Below, one piece after another: positions 47,640 to 59,979 of a stretch of DNA of 64,000 bases. The notes under the pieces are model-generated. The model saw only the letters and a list, made by a program, of their open reading frames with translations, was not told the DNA's origin and searched no databases. How positions within the stretch are numbered: position 1 is the stretch's first letter; each line of letters begins with the position of its first letter. The translations under genes and the position numbers were made by a program. This DNA is from Anthostomella pinea (Eukaryota > Ascomycota > Sordariomycetes > Xylariales > Xylariaceae): the NCBI GenBank assembly GCA_963556695.1, contig CAUWAG010000018.1, positions 2,418,001 to 2,482,000 on the forward strand, read 5' to 3'.

Positions 47640-49318
47640 ATGAAGTGCTTCTCCGGCCTAAGAGCTTGCCATCGTAGACTGGCCAACTCAGGAGTGTCCA
47701 GCTTCGCAAAGACCCCTCTTATTTCGGTACAGCATCGAGAGCTGCATTCAACCATGGCCACCGAGCTTCCGGAAAAGCTCAAGCCGGCCGCTCGTGTCGC
47801 TGGCCAGAGGCAGGATGTTTGGTGAGACTACGCCGAAGTCAACAATGGGTCATATGCTGGACGGGGTTTGCTGACCACAGTACAAGGTCCATCGTCAATG
47901 AAGCCGCGGCAGCCTCGCCGAAGCAGCCCATCGTGAACATGGGCCAGGGGTTTTTCGGCTACAACCCTCCGCCGTTCATCATCAACGCGGCCAAGGCGGC
48001 GCTGGACCGGGTGGAATGCAATCAGTACAGCCCTACAAAGGGCAGACCTCGGCTGAAGCAGGCCATCTCCGACGCCTACTCGCCGTACTGGGGTAGAACG
48101 TTGAACCCGGACACGGAAGTGACTATCACCACAGGAGCAAATGAAGGCATGCTCAGTGCCTTCATGGCGTTCATTGAGCCCGGCGATGAAGTCATCATCT
48201 TCGAGCCCTTCTTTGATCAGTGAGTCGCATCCAACTCCATGCGAGGTTATGCCCGCGTACTGATGAGAAGATCAGGTATATCAGCAACATCGAGATGCCC
48301 GGTGGCAAGATCGTCTACGTGCCGTTGCACCCGCCGAAAGACGGAGCGACGCGGACTTCCTCGTCTGCAGAGTGGACCGTTGACTTTGATGAACTCCAGA
48401 AGGCCATTACCCCGAAGACGAAGATGATCGTCATCAATACGCCTCGTAAGTGGTTTTTGAACCTGCCCCTATTTGGCTAAGTACTAAGTAGTGGTTCTAG
48501 ACAATCCGGTTGGAAAGGTCTTCTCCAAGGAAGAGCTACAGCAAATAGGAGACATGTGCGTCAAGAATGAGATCATCATTCTTTCAGACGAAGTCTACGA
48601 CCGTCTCTATTACGTACCTTTCACGAGGATCGCGATCCTGTCACCTGAGATTGAGCGATTGACTCTCACGGTTGGCTCAGCTGGCAAGAATTTCTACGCC
48701 ACTGGTTGGCGTGTGGGTGAGTCGAAGAACGCAAAATCAACTTGAAGAGATGGCTGACCATATCCAAGGCTGGGTAATGGGTCCACCCCAACTGGTTCAA
48801 TACGTCTCTGCAGCTCACACACGAATCTGTTACTCATCCGTATCGCCCCTACAGGAGGCTTGTGCCGTTGGTGAGTCACTCCACAAAGTAATGATGACTT
48901 CAGACTTGTCTAACAAGCTCTAGGCTTCGAGCAAGCCGAGGCCGAAGGTTTCTGGGATGAGACGGTCAAGGACATGCAAGGCAAAATGAAGCGGTTCAAC
49001 GAGGTCTGGGAGGAGCTGGGCTTACCGTACACCGACCCGGAAGGCGGCTACTTCGTCATGGTGAACATGAAGAAGGTGAAGCTACCCGAGGACTACCCCT
49101 TTCCGCCACATGTGGCCAACCGGCCACGAGACTTTAAACTTTCGTGGTTCCTGATCCAGGAGGTCGGCGTTGCTGCTATTCCTCCTACCGAGTTCTACAC
49201 CGATCCGAACTCGTATATAGCCGAGGACTACATGCGTTTTGCGGTGTGCAAGGAGGACGAGGTCCTAGAGACGGCGAAGGAGCGGCTTAGAGGTCTCAAG
49301 AAGTATATTGAGTCATGA
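47640..49318 (+). CDS. BNA3: Kynurenine aminotransferase / glutamine transaminase K-like
   Basis: Six exons: 47640-47821, 47887-48219, 48276-48445, 48501-48716, 48769-48870, 48924-49318. They sum to 1398 nt, 465 aa. It is a fold-type I PLP aminotransferase. Visible are DVWSIVNEAA, MGQGFFGYNPPPF, NQYSPTKGRPRLKQAI, TTGANEGMLSAF, HNPVGKVFSKEEL, SDEVYDRLYY, the PLP-lysine segment SAGKNFYATGWRVGW (made across an intron) and the C-terminal YMRFAVCKEDE arginine region. The reaction is kynurenine to kynurenic acid, or Gln/Met transamination. Residues 1-38 are Arg/Ser/Leu-rich, like a mitochondrial presequence, while an internal ATG at 47754 (MATELPEKLKP) would give a cytosolic form. The exon 2 acceptor at 47886 yields DVWSIV; one at 47880 stays in frame but inserts residues and loses the Trp. 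Confidence 0.93.
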
Positions 49319-49936
49319 AGCGACGGTATGGCCAACCTCGACAACACTAATGACAGAAGAATCAAACGATTAATAGACTAGATCTTCATGTGAGCTCCCT
49401 ACGAGGTTAAGCTGCCCAGGTCTCCGTCGTAAGTAAGGGTGAAAGCCGCTGCTACTACCACCTTGGCGCGGCCTGCTCTTGAATCAAGACAGTGCTGCAA
49501 GCTTCGGCTACTTCCAATGCCCAGGTATGGTAGCCACTATAGATTTACTATACAAAGGGATGTGATCGACATTCACGCGAGCTGGTATTCTGCACATTTG
49601 GGTTAGTGCAAAAAAGGGGAGAAAAAGTGCGTACGTGTGATTGCGGCAGACTATGGCATTGGTCTGCCCAGCGCGTGGCCGGCCGAGACAGTAAACATCC
49701 CGGCGTTGAGTATCTTTCCGGATAGTAGTTGCCGAATGTGGGAGTGTACGGCCTTGGTGAGAGCATGAAGGATCAACTGGATGCCAAGATTCAGACGGGA
49801 AGGCAGACGTCAACTGTTCTCTGATAGATACACTTCCTACTTTTCGATACCTAAGAACGTGTTTTCGATAATACCTAATAGCTCGCTTGGCTCATTCTTC
49901 ACACCACCCATGGCGCCATCACTCGGCCGAGTTCCA
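49319..49936. other. Convergent intergenic region
   Basis: About 600 nt between the aminotransferase and the broken ubiquitin-like-domain gene. No ORF of interest. Confidence 0.55.
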
Positions 49937-51606
49937 TCAGTCATAGGGGACCATGTCAAAGTTGAAGGGAGGTGGTTCACGGTCCTCCTCATCAAAATCT
50001 TCCCACTCAGACCATTCTGATGTATCACTCGCATTATCAGGCCGTGGCTGTTGATCAAGCGTGGTCGTCTCTCTTGACTTGGCTCTAGGGTTATATTGGC
50101 CATATTTCAGCCCTGCGATGGTCAAAGGGTCATCGTTTGCTTGTAACCATCGTTCCATGGAGCCAGTTAGCCTGGCCGTCTTTCTTGACTTGGCAGGCTT
50201 ATTGCTCAGCCATAGGTCGAGGGTGGTAGGTAGCATGGCCTCGATGAGGCGGACTCGCTTGAAGGGAACAAGGTCCTCCTCGTCGGAACTGTCCGTGTCT
50301 TGGCTTACACTGATGATGACTGTTCTGCCTTTGCCGTTGTTCTGGCCCTTCGGACTTGAGTTCCGTTGGTACGGGGCGTTGGTTGGAACATTCAAGGGTG
50401 CGGGTATCTGAGTGAAACAGAAGCGGCATGACAGGCTAAGAGGATGTTCAGCATGTACCGCCGTGTGGGATAGTTTACTCATGCAGGTCTGGCCACCTTC
50501 GCACTTACCACTGTAACTCGTGGGCGCCGGCTTTCTCTTACGGGCTGCCACATTTAGGACACTTCGAGGTCCGAATCTCGCTGGTTCCGTTTCTCTTGCA
50601 CTCGATGCTCATGGCGACAGTCTGCCCTGGTAGGGATGCCGCCTCGAAGTCCATGGACCTCTTTATATCTCTGCTCATTGTATGGTCTTGTAGCGCATAG
50701 CGACCATGTGCAACTCTTTTGGCGCCTTTCCAATCTTTGAACCGTGCTAGCAACACCCAATTCAACGCCTCCCAAGAGTTTATCAAGCGGAGATGGACAG
50801 GTGCTTCTCGGCCGACGGCGTCGATCAGCACGAAGAACTCCTCGCTGGGTGGCCGCGCGAGCCCCGTAGCTTGTGTAGTCCTCCAGGCCAGCATCTGACT
50901 GTAGATCCGTACGTTGCCATGCATGATCAACATCATATAGTGAGTCAGCTTGACGCCCATCGTTTTGATGGAGTCAAGGTAGCCTGTGACATGTGTCCCC
51001 AGAGAAGACACTTTGTTGTCCACCACGTCAATTCGTCTGTCCACACGATCTAACCGTTTCGAAACATATTCGTTGTGTTTCGTAACATCTTCGTGGTGTT
51101 GCTGCAGCAGCTTCCTGCATATTGCATTAGCACCTAACCGACTTGTTCCGTTACGGGTGGCTATACATGGAGGTGGTAGCTAGGAGCAAGCTGATCGCGT
51201 TCCTCTGTCCCATAATCTCAGCTCTAAACCGACTGACGTCGCTTTTCTCTGTCAACCACTGGATTTTCCTTGCCGCGGTCTTCACAGCGCTCCCGCCGGA
51301 ACCAGAGCCCAGAGTGGTCTCATACTTGTTGATCTTCGCCGAGAAGGTTTGGATCTGGTTGCGGCATTCTTGCGCTGTCTTAAGACTAAGGTCTCGGAGC
51401 GCCTGTAGTTCGGGCATCTGGGGAAGCTGTCCCTAGAGCTGATCTACCTGCAGTAGCGCTGTGTTCAGCAGGCAAAGTTCCTGCGCCAAGGTCTGGTACT
51501 CGGCAGTTGAGCCTCGACTGTCACTAAGCGCTCGGATGAGGTCGTTGATTAGAAGGCTGATGGAGATGAAGTCGCCAAAGTCCCCGAACGTTGGAGAGAA
51601 CGACAT
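49937..51606 (-). pseudogene. Fungal ubiquitin-like-domain (ULD) coiled-coil protein, premature stop
   Basis: Model: exons 51606-51167, 51114-50542 and 50435-49937, 504 codons in frame, but codon 58 is TAG (51433-51435). The N-terminus (MSFSPTFGDFGDFISISLL, LAQELCLLNTALLQVDQL) is of the kind that opens fungal STAND/NLR-associated proteins. After the stop the same frame continues with PELQALRDLSLKTAQECRN, a coiled-coil stretch, then a ubiquitin-like domain (FVLIDAVGREAPVHLRLINS, RGYAL-like GRYALQDH). A CPKC...CRFC pair is brought together by splicing, and the tail is acidic (EWEDFDEEDREPPPF). A 30-nt segment bounded by GT and AG spans the stop, but that is below known fungal intron sizes. Either a recent pseudogene, or translation starts downstream at 51417. 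Confidence 0.7.
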
Positions 51607-51864
51607 GGTCGGAACGTGGCTTGCAACTTACGCTACAATGCGGGAGGAAGTTGAGGAAGATACGCTTGTCGAGGCCAGACTTATGAATTCATACTTTGCC
51701 AGTCATGCAATGACTGGCCTTCGGCTGTGCAGGTGACCACTTCGCTTCCATATACTCAGCCGCTTGAGAGGCTTGCGAAAAGCCAGGCCCAAGCACACGA
51801 GCACCCATGTGGTCGCACTGCATGTGGCAAGTACCTAGGCCGGTCTCGTAAGTGGCTATGTATT

Positions 51865-53423
51865 CTACTCATGAATATGCAAGCTTTGCGTCTGGCAGTA
51901 ATTGTACAGACCCTGCCTACCCATCTCTCCGCCGTAACCGCTCATCTTCCATCCACCGAAATATGCACCGTGATGGGGCCTTTCGAATCGGTTGATCCAG
52001 ACGGATCCACACTCGAGTGATCGCGCGATCTTTTGGGCGCGATTGATATCGGGTGTGTAGACGGATGCGCCGAGGCCAGCATTGTCGAGATTGGAACGGG
52101 CGATGACGGCCGCTTCATCAGTCCACGACATGATGGGCGCAATGGGGCCTAAGAGGACGTGGTGATCAGTAAGTCACGATACACTGACTTCGAACGCGCT
52201 ATCAGTGAATGGTAGACTTACTGAACTGCTCCTCTCGCACCAACAGAGAGTCTTCAGGCGGCTTCGATACGATGGTCGGCGCGATCCGATACGCCTTCTT
52301 GCCAGACTGAACCTCTCCACCAGCGACTATCTTGTAGTTGTTCGTCTTTCAATCCTCAAGGAAACTCTTAGCCCTTTCGAAGTTGACCTTGTTGGACAGG
52401 GGCGAGAAGAGGTTAGACTCATCGTCGCTGATCGCATATTTCCTGGACTCTTCAATGAACATGTCCAGAAAGCGGTCGTACAACGACTCATGGACATATA
52501 TGCGCTTCGAGGCCACGCAGACCTGGCCCGCGTGGAAGAAGCACCCAGCCGCAACACTGGGCACGACTTTGGCCAGGTCGACGTCTTCGCAGATGATGCA
52601 GGCGTTGTTGCCCGCCAGTTCTAGGACGACCTTCTTCAAGGTCTTGGCACAGTTCTGAAAGATTCGCTGGCCGACAGCAATGGTGCCCGTGAAGCTGATG
52701 TGCTGTATCCCAGGATGCAGAACCATCTTCTCGCCGAGATCGGCGCCACCGTTGAGTGCCTAGACGACACCTGGCGGGAGGATCGGCTGGACGAGCTCGC
52801 ACAGCTTCAGCAGCGAGTATGACGTAAAGGGGGATGGCTTGATGATGACGCAGTTGCCCGTAGCTAGAGCACTGACGATCTTGACACTGCTGAGAAGCAT
52901 GGGGAAGTTCCACGGTGAGATTGCGCCGAGGACGCCTACTGGGACCTGAGTTGCGAGGATGGTAACCTCGTCGTCTTCGTACTGAATCTCGTCCTCGAGC
53001 GAGACACCCGCTGGAAAGCTCTGTCAGCTATCCTCCCCAGCCGGCAATGTGATACAACGTACTGTAATACTCAAAATGGCCGGCGGCCCTATCAACGTCG
53101 ACGTTCGCCATGGCCCAAGACTTGCCCGTTTCCTTCATCTGAGCTATCGCCAGGATCTCCCGGTTCTGGTGAATGCAATCTGCTACATCCTGGATGATTT
53201 TCTGACGCTCAGCTATGGTGGTCTTTCCCCACGTCTTGAAGGCACGCGCCGCCAACGCAACAGCATCGTCGAGGTCCTGAGCCGTTGCGACCGGGACGTT
53301 CCAGAGCGGTTCCTCCGTGCGAGGATCGACGACTTGATCAAAGTCCTTGGCAGTACGGGGCTTGCCGTCAATAATGTTGAAGAACTCCAAGCCCGCATCT
53401 CCGGTTGGCGCAGCAAAAGGCAT
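51865..53423 (-). pseudogene. NAD(P)-dependent aldehyde dehydrogenase with two nonsense codons
   Basis: Exons 53423-53063, 53010-52222 and 52148-51865 give exactly 478 codons in one frame with good GT-AG sites. Codon 204 is TAG (52760-52762) and codon 341 is TGA (52349-52351). All the ALDH landmarks are otherwise present: AISPWNFPM, ATGNCVIIKPS, VLELAGNNACI (general-base Glu), FFHAGQVCVASKRIY (nucleophile Cys), EEQF-PIAPIMSW, and the C-terminal FGGWKMSGYGGEMGRQGL. In the family the two stop positions are normally in PPGVVQALNGG (Gln) and a LED-x-K loop, so C-to-T changes at CAG and CGA or Cys codons would explain both. The gene therefore looks recently lost. No transposon is seen in it. Confidence 0.88.
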
Positions 53424-54830
53424 TGTGGATGACGGTTGGGTTTACACACAACCTTCTGACGATAAGAACAAAGACGAACAATAAGAAGAAAGTCTCGTGA
53501 AAGAGGTTGAGAGTTGTCTCAAACAGCCGTGACTGCAACCTACCTACCGGTGTTTTGCCACGATGAGGGGTCGGCAAGGTAGGACTGAACTGCCGACAAT
53601 CTGGACTATAGCCTGGAATGAATCATGGCTGATTTCGGCTCGTACTTAGATGGGACGGGACGTTCCAAGCGATATATGATGTATGCTGGTGCCAGACATG
53701 ACGTTGTTGAAAAGCGACGGACTTTACAAATCCCAAGTCTGCATTTATGCGTCTCACCAAAGGCCAACGGTGGAACAATATCCCACATCAACCTTCTACT
53801 TGATGAAGTAGAGAAAAATACTTGTGCGTGAAGTACAAGTCTGGAGTTTCAGCGGTCGTCAATGGATTTTGACTCGATCGAATGTGACTGCAGAACACGG
53901 TCAGATCATGATGGGGCGCATCTGCAAGCTCGAGACAGGCGTCGTAAAAAAAAAATTGGGAATAAAAGGAGAAGGAAGCATATAAGCATGCAGCTCGAGC
54001 TGAAGCAGCGTTGGTAACATCCACGACACTAGATGTGACGATAGTTGATGTTGTGCTTCAATGTCCGGAAATCTCACTATGGCCCACGGGTTTGGAGGAG
54101 TGAACACTGAAGACCATCGGACCTCGGGATGGGCCAAGCCCCACGTTTCCCAGAAGCCGATGCTGAAGAACCGGAGCCGCCCGACGAGACTCGCCAGTCA
54201 TAGTTCGGACAGGGGGCCCCTTCAGTGGTCTTCCAGGGTGGCTGGTGGGGGATTTCGGCCGTCAGCGGGTCACAGCTTGAGATTATCTGCAACCCTGCGA
54301 CCCTGCGACCCTGCGACCCCGCCAGCCAGTCCGTGGGCTGCGTGGACTTCGACGTTGATAATGAATGAGACACTTGCCCGCCCGGCTCGCTGGCAACTAT
54401 TTTAGGTTAGAGAACCTACATACGTAACTCGATATGCCTCACCTATGATTCGCTCTTTTCTCTTTACTTGATATCTATAACCTATCAGTAACCTTGCCTA
54501 GTAAGTACTCAGCCGAACTAGAGATCGGGACCGGGCGACTGAAGGCCTCGATCTTCTGTCGCCACTCGAGTGCTCTGTTGTAGGTAGATCCTGATCCGTG
54601 ACCACGTCTCACAGCAAACTTCTCTGGTGAATGACAAACACCTCTTCATATTGATCTTGCTCAATGAATTGACGTCCACGCTGTTCCTACATTGACAACA
54701 ATACGTTGGGTCAGTCACGCGACCGCCACCGACATACTCAACCCCCCCTCTGCTTCTGAGACTTAGACTCTTGACTTCTTCCACTTTATAGCACCTTCGG
54801 AACTGGAGCTACGTAGCTGTATTAACACGA
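53424..54830. other. Divergent intergenic region upstream of xanthine dehydrogenase
   Basis: About 1.4 kb. It holds three tandem CCCTGCGA units (54293-54316) and an A10-type run near 53946. A CTGATAG-type GATA site (CTATCAG, about 54482-54488) is the kind bound by nitrogen regulators of the AreA family, which control purine-use genes; a single site is weak evidence. I found no perfect TCGG-N6-CCGA (UaY-type) site. Confidence 0.45.
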
Positions 54831-57800
54831 ATGGCTCCTATCGCCATCTCTCCCGAGAGGGACACCGGTCTTCCTGTCTCTGCCTTGACAGCCACCTACG
54901 ATGACACCCTCCGTTTCTACCTCAACGGCACTCGAGTGGTACTAGACGAGGTCGATCCAGAAGTCACCCTGTTAGAGTACCTCCGGGGCATCGGCTTGAC
55001 GGGAACGAAGCTGTAAGTTGAATGAGTAGTCTGTAAAAAAAAGTCGTATATACGGTATGGTAGTGCTGACGAATGCGCTTGCTATATAGTGGTTGCGCCG
55101 AAGGTGGCTGCGGAGCCTGCACAGTCGTCGTCAGCCAATATAACCCGACCACCAAGCAGATATATCACGCCAGCGTAAACGCCTGCCTGGCACCCCTAGC
55201 GAGCGTCGACGGCAAACATGTCATAACGATCGAAGGGATAGGCGACGTGAAGAAGCCCCATCCAACACAAGAGCGGATAGCCAAGAGCAATGGAAGCCAA
55301 TGTGGCTTCTGCACGCCGGGCATTGTCATGAGCCTGTACGCGCTGCTCAGGAATAACGAAGGCCCCAACGAGCATGATATTGAGGAAGCGTTCGACGGCA
55401 ACCTCTGCCGCTGTACTGGATACCGGCCCATCCTGGATGCTGCCCAAACTTTCAGTGTGAAGAGCGCATGCGGGAAGAGCGCGAGCAACGGGGGTTCTGG
55501 CTGCTGCATGGAGAACGGAAACGGGGCAGACGGCGGGTGCTGCAAGAGTAAGAGCCTGGACGACGGCCAACCAATCAAGAGATTTACACCGCCGGGGTTC
55601 ATCGAATACAATCCCGATACTGAGCTTATCTTTCCACCAACCCTGAAGAAGCATGAGTTCAAGCCCTTGGCTTTTGGAAACAAGAGGAAGAGGTGGTATC
55701 GCCCGGTGACCTTGAATCAGCTGTTGGAGATCAAGAGCATTTATCCCAATGCCAAGATTATCGGCGGAAGCACAGAGACCCAAATTGAGATCAAGTTCAA
55801 GGCGGTGCAATATCCAGTATCCGTCTTCGTCGGCGACATACCAGAGTTGCGCCGCTACACCTTCAAGGATGACCATATCGAGATCGGCGGAAACGTTATC
55901 CTCACCGACCTCGAAAACATCTGCCAAGAGGCTGTCAAACACTATGGCGAAGCAAAAGGCCAAGTGTTCCAAGCCATGTACAAGCAACTGAAATACTTCG
56001 CTGGAAGACAGATTCGAAACGTCGGAACTCCAGCTGGCAATCTAGCCACGGCGTCGCCTATCTCTGACTTGAATCCTGTCTTCATGGCCGCAGACTGCGT
56101 TTTGGTCGCCAAGTCCCACGAGAAGGAAACTGAGATACCCATGGCGACATTTTTCAAGGGCTACCGCAGGACCGCTTTGGAGCAGGACGCTATCATCGCA
56201 TCCATCCGTATCCCGGTAACGAGTGAAAAGGGAGACTACTTTAGAGCCTATAAGCAAGCGAAGAGGAAGGATGACGACATCGCAATCGTTACTGGCGCGC
56301 TTCATGTTCGCGTGGACGAAAAGGGCACTGTCGCGCATTGCAACCTTGTCTATGGTGGAATGGCACCTTTCACAGTTGCGGCAAAGAAGGCCAATGAATA
56401 CCTCAAGGGGAAGATGTTTGCTCATCCAGAAACTCTCGAGGGCGCGATGAACGCCCTAGGATCAGACTTCGATCTCGTTTTCAGCGTGCCCGGTGGCATG
56501 GCATCATACCGGAAAGCCCTGGCCCTCAGCTTCTTCTATCGGTTCTATCAGGAGGTTCTGTCTGGGATGAACACAGAAAGCCAGCACGGCGACAGTCAGG
56601 CTGTCGAGGAACTTGAGAGAGTCTTATCAACCGGCTGGAAGGACGAAGAGGCAACGGTCGACTATGCCAAGGAGACTCTTGGGAAGGCTGGCAACCATGT
56701 GGCTGCTTTGAAGCAAGTGACTGGAGAGGCACAGTACACTGACGATATCCCACCACTGAAGAACGAGCTTCATGCTTCCATCCTTTTCTCATCGAGGGCC
56801 CACGCCAAAATCAAGTCAATGGACTACACTGCAGCTCTGGAGATTCCTGGTGTCGTTGACGTTGTCGACAAGAACGATTTGCACCATCCAGAAGACAACA
56901 AATGGGGAGCGCCACACTTCGACGACACCTTCTTCGCCGAGGATGAGGTCTTCACTGCCGGACAGCCAATCGCGGTAGTCTTGGCCACCACCAAAGCAAA
57001 ATCAGTAGAGGGAGTCCGAGCAGTGCATATCGAATACGAAGACCTTCCCGCTATATTTACTATGGAAGAGGCAATTGAGAAAGAGAGTTTCCACAAGTAC
57101 TACAGGTACATCAAGAAGGGCGACACAGAGGAGGCCTTTAAGAACTCCGACTACACATTCAGTGGGGTGGCTCGCATGGGTGGCCAAGAACACTTCTACC
57201 TCGAGACGAATGCCTGCTTCGTGATCCCCAAGCCCGAGGACGGTGAGATGGAGATATGGACCAGTAGCCAGAATCCCACAGAGAGGTATGCATGTCCCAA
57301 AGGAAAAGTAATGTTGGTAGACTAACCATGGTGTAGCCAAGTGTATGCCTCGAAGATTTTGGGCGTGCAGGCCAATAAAGTAGTCGCTCGCGTCAAACGG
57401 CTGGGTGGCGGCTTCGGCGGCAAGGAAACCAGATGTGTTCAACTCAGTACGATAATGGCACTGGCTGCTCAAAAGACCAAGCGTCCAGTGAGGTGCATGC
57501 TCAACCGAGACGAGGACATGGTCATGTCTGGACAGCGTCATCCATTCATGGGCAAATGGAAAGTCGGCGTCAATAAAGATGGCAAACTCCAAGCCCTCGA
57601 TGTAGATGTCTTCAACAATGCTGGTTGGTCGTTTGATCTGAGTGCAGCGGTCTGCGAGCGCGCCATGACCCATATCGACAACTGTTACAAGATTCCTAAT
57701 GTCCACATACGAGGCCGTCTTTGCAAGACGAATACCATGTCGAACACAGCCTTCCGCGGCTTTGGCGGACCACAAGGCATGTTCATCGCCGAATCGTACA

Positions 57801-59065
57801 TGTCAGAGGTTGCCGACCGCCTCGGCATGCCGGTTGAAGAGCTGCGCGAGATCAACTTCTACAAGGCTGACGACACGACCCATTTCAACCAAGCGCTTGA
57901 GGACTGGCATGTACCGCTCATGTACAAGCAAGTCCAAGAAGAATCGGATTATGCTGGCCGCCGGAAGGCCATTGGAGAGTTCAACGCCTCACACAAATGG
58001 CGTAAACGGGGACTGGCTATAATTCCGACCAAGTTTGGCATATCGTTCACGGCGCTCTGGTTCAACCAGGCTGGTGCTCTGGTACATGTTTACCATGATG
58101 GCTCGGTCCTTGTCGCACATGGCGGCACAGAAATGGGCCAGGGCCTGCACACCAAGATGATCACCCTTGCCGCTCAAGCACTTCAGGTACCAATGGATGA
58201 CGTCTATATCTCGGACACATCGACGAACACAGTCGCAAATACGTCGGCCACGGCCGCATCGGCATCTTCTGATCTCAACGGCTATGCTGTGTGGAATGCT
58301 TGCGAGCAGATCAATGCTCGTCTCGCCTCCTACAGGGAAAAGCTCGGTCCAAAAGCGACCATGAAGGAGCTCGCTCATGCGGCTTACTTCGACCGTGTGA
58401 ACTTGAGCGCCAATGGCTTCTACAAGACCCCTGAGATTGGTTACACGTGGGGCGAAAACGTCGGCAAGATGTTCTTTTACTTCACGCAAGGTGTCACGGC
58501 CGCCGAGGTCGAGGTCGATTGCCTGACCGGTACGTGGTCTTGTCTGCGTGCCGATATAAAGATGGACGTCGGTCGCTCAATCAACCCATCCATCGACTAC
58601 GGCCAGATTGAGGGCGCCTTCGTCCAAGGCTTGGGCCTCTTCACCATGGAAGAGAGCCTGTGGCTCCGCAACGGTCCCATGGCCGGGAACCTGTTCACCA
58701 AGGGGCCAGGCACCTACAAGATTCCCGGGTTCCGCGACATACCCCAGAAGTTCAACGTCAGTCTGCTGAAGGGCGTGACGTGGGAGAACCTGCGCACCAT
58801 CCAGCGCAGCAGGGGCGTCGGCGAACCGCCCCTGTTCATGGGCAGCGCCGTCTTCTTCGCCATCCGGGACGCGCTCAAGGCCGCGCGCGCCGACTACGGC
58901 GTCGAGGCCAAGGTCGGCGGCGAAGGGGGTGAGGACGACGGCCTGCTGAAGCTGGAGAGCCCGGCCACGCCCGAGAGGATCAGGCTGTCGTGCGTGGACC
59001 CCATCATGGAGCGCGCCAGGGTCCTGCCCAAGGAGGGCGAGAAGAGTTTCTTCATTGCTATATAG
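54831..59065 (+). CDS. hxA: Xanthine dehydrogenase (purine hydroxylase I)
   Basis: Three exons: 54831-55012, 55090-57285, 57337-59065, 4107 nt, 1368 aa, full length. Molybdo-flavo-iron enzyme oxidising hypoxanthine and xanthine to urate in the cytosol or peroxisomal vicinity. Two [2Fe-2S] domains are shown by CAEGGCGAC, CGFCTPG and CRCTGY. A Cys/Gly-rich linker (GGSGCCMENGNG...GGCCKSK) typical of fungal enzymes precedes the FAD domain (IIGGSTETQIEIKF, PAGNLATASPISDLNPVF). The Mo-pterin domain carries GGGFGGKETR (spliced exon 3), the FRGFGGPQG motif and HGGTEMGQGLHTKM, and ends with the GVGEPPLFMGSAVFFAIRDA segment carrying the catalytic Glu. No broken motif. The promoter is expected to respond to nitrogen and purine induction, but I saw only weak site evidence. 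Confidence 0.95.
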
Positions 59066-59979
59066 GGGCGTGAAGGGCTACGAGGTTTGAAATTGACGAT
59101 TTTGAGTTGTTGGGCATTGATAGGTTTATACATACCAAACGGGCGTTGAATGCAAGTATTCGATCGTTTTTCAGATGTCTCGAGATGAAATGATTAGCTG
59201 TCTCTCCTAAGTGAACTGGGCAGAAACATGCAGGCACTCCATGAGGATTGAAGTCTTTAAAAGCAACAGACCTGGGACCACAGCCCGGGTCAGCGTCTGG
59301 GTGCCTACGTCGACACCAATACATACTACAACGCAGTGAGCTTATGTACAGTCACCCCCTGAGTCTCCTTCCGCACAGTTGAGATTCCTTTCCTTGACAA
59401 CATACAGACAGTAGAGTGAGCACCCTATAATATGCAGTTACATTCTTATAAGTTATGCACAACGCTTACTCTAGAGTGGTTTCCACAGATAGTAGAATAT
59501 CCCTGAATGAGCAAGACATTCATAAGAGGGCTGTACGAAGACTTATGAGCGTTCGGTGTACCCAATACGGCAGCCACCGCACTTAATTGCTCGTCAAAGT
59601 GCGAATTTAGAGCCTCATGCCGATTTGCAAGACTCATGTTCAATCTGGATAATATTTCCCAGAGAATGTGATTCTGAAGGGGCCCACATCGAGCTGCCGG
59701 GCAAATGATCGGCTTCTGATGACGTTTGCACCACCGTCGGACTTTCCTCGCCATCCCACCACTTCACGGAGGCAAATTGACACAAGTACCGTCAAAAACA
59801 GCAGGTATCGACGACCAGATCACCTGTGACACGGTGCCTGGGCTAGATTGCATCTGAGTGGGAAGACCACCCGCAGACAACAATCCAAGTTCCGGCCTAA
59901 TATTGCATCGTCATCCACCAAATCACAACCACTACCATTATCACCATCAACACCGCCAAACAGAGGCATCACGCAAACC
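59066..59979. other. Intergenic region
   Basis: About 900 nt between two plus-strand genes, with no supported ORF. The last 130 nt are open in the NmrA frame but look like a CACC/ACCA-rich leader. Confidence 0.55.

Noticed and set aside
50538..50551. Frameshift in the ubiquitin-like-domain gene
   Set aside because: A 106-nt GT-AG intron (50436-50541) joins the frames exactly and pairs CPKC with CRFC, so no frameshift is needed.
57286..57336. Premature stop in xanthine dehydrogenase
   Set aside because: The stop is inside a 51-nt intron; splicing continues into the molybdopterin domain.
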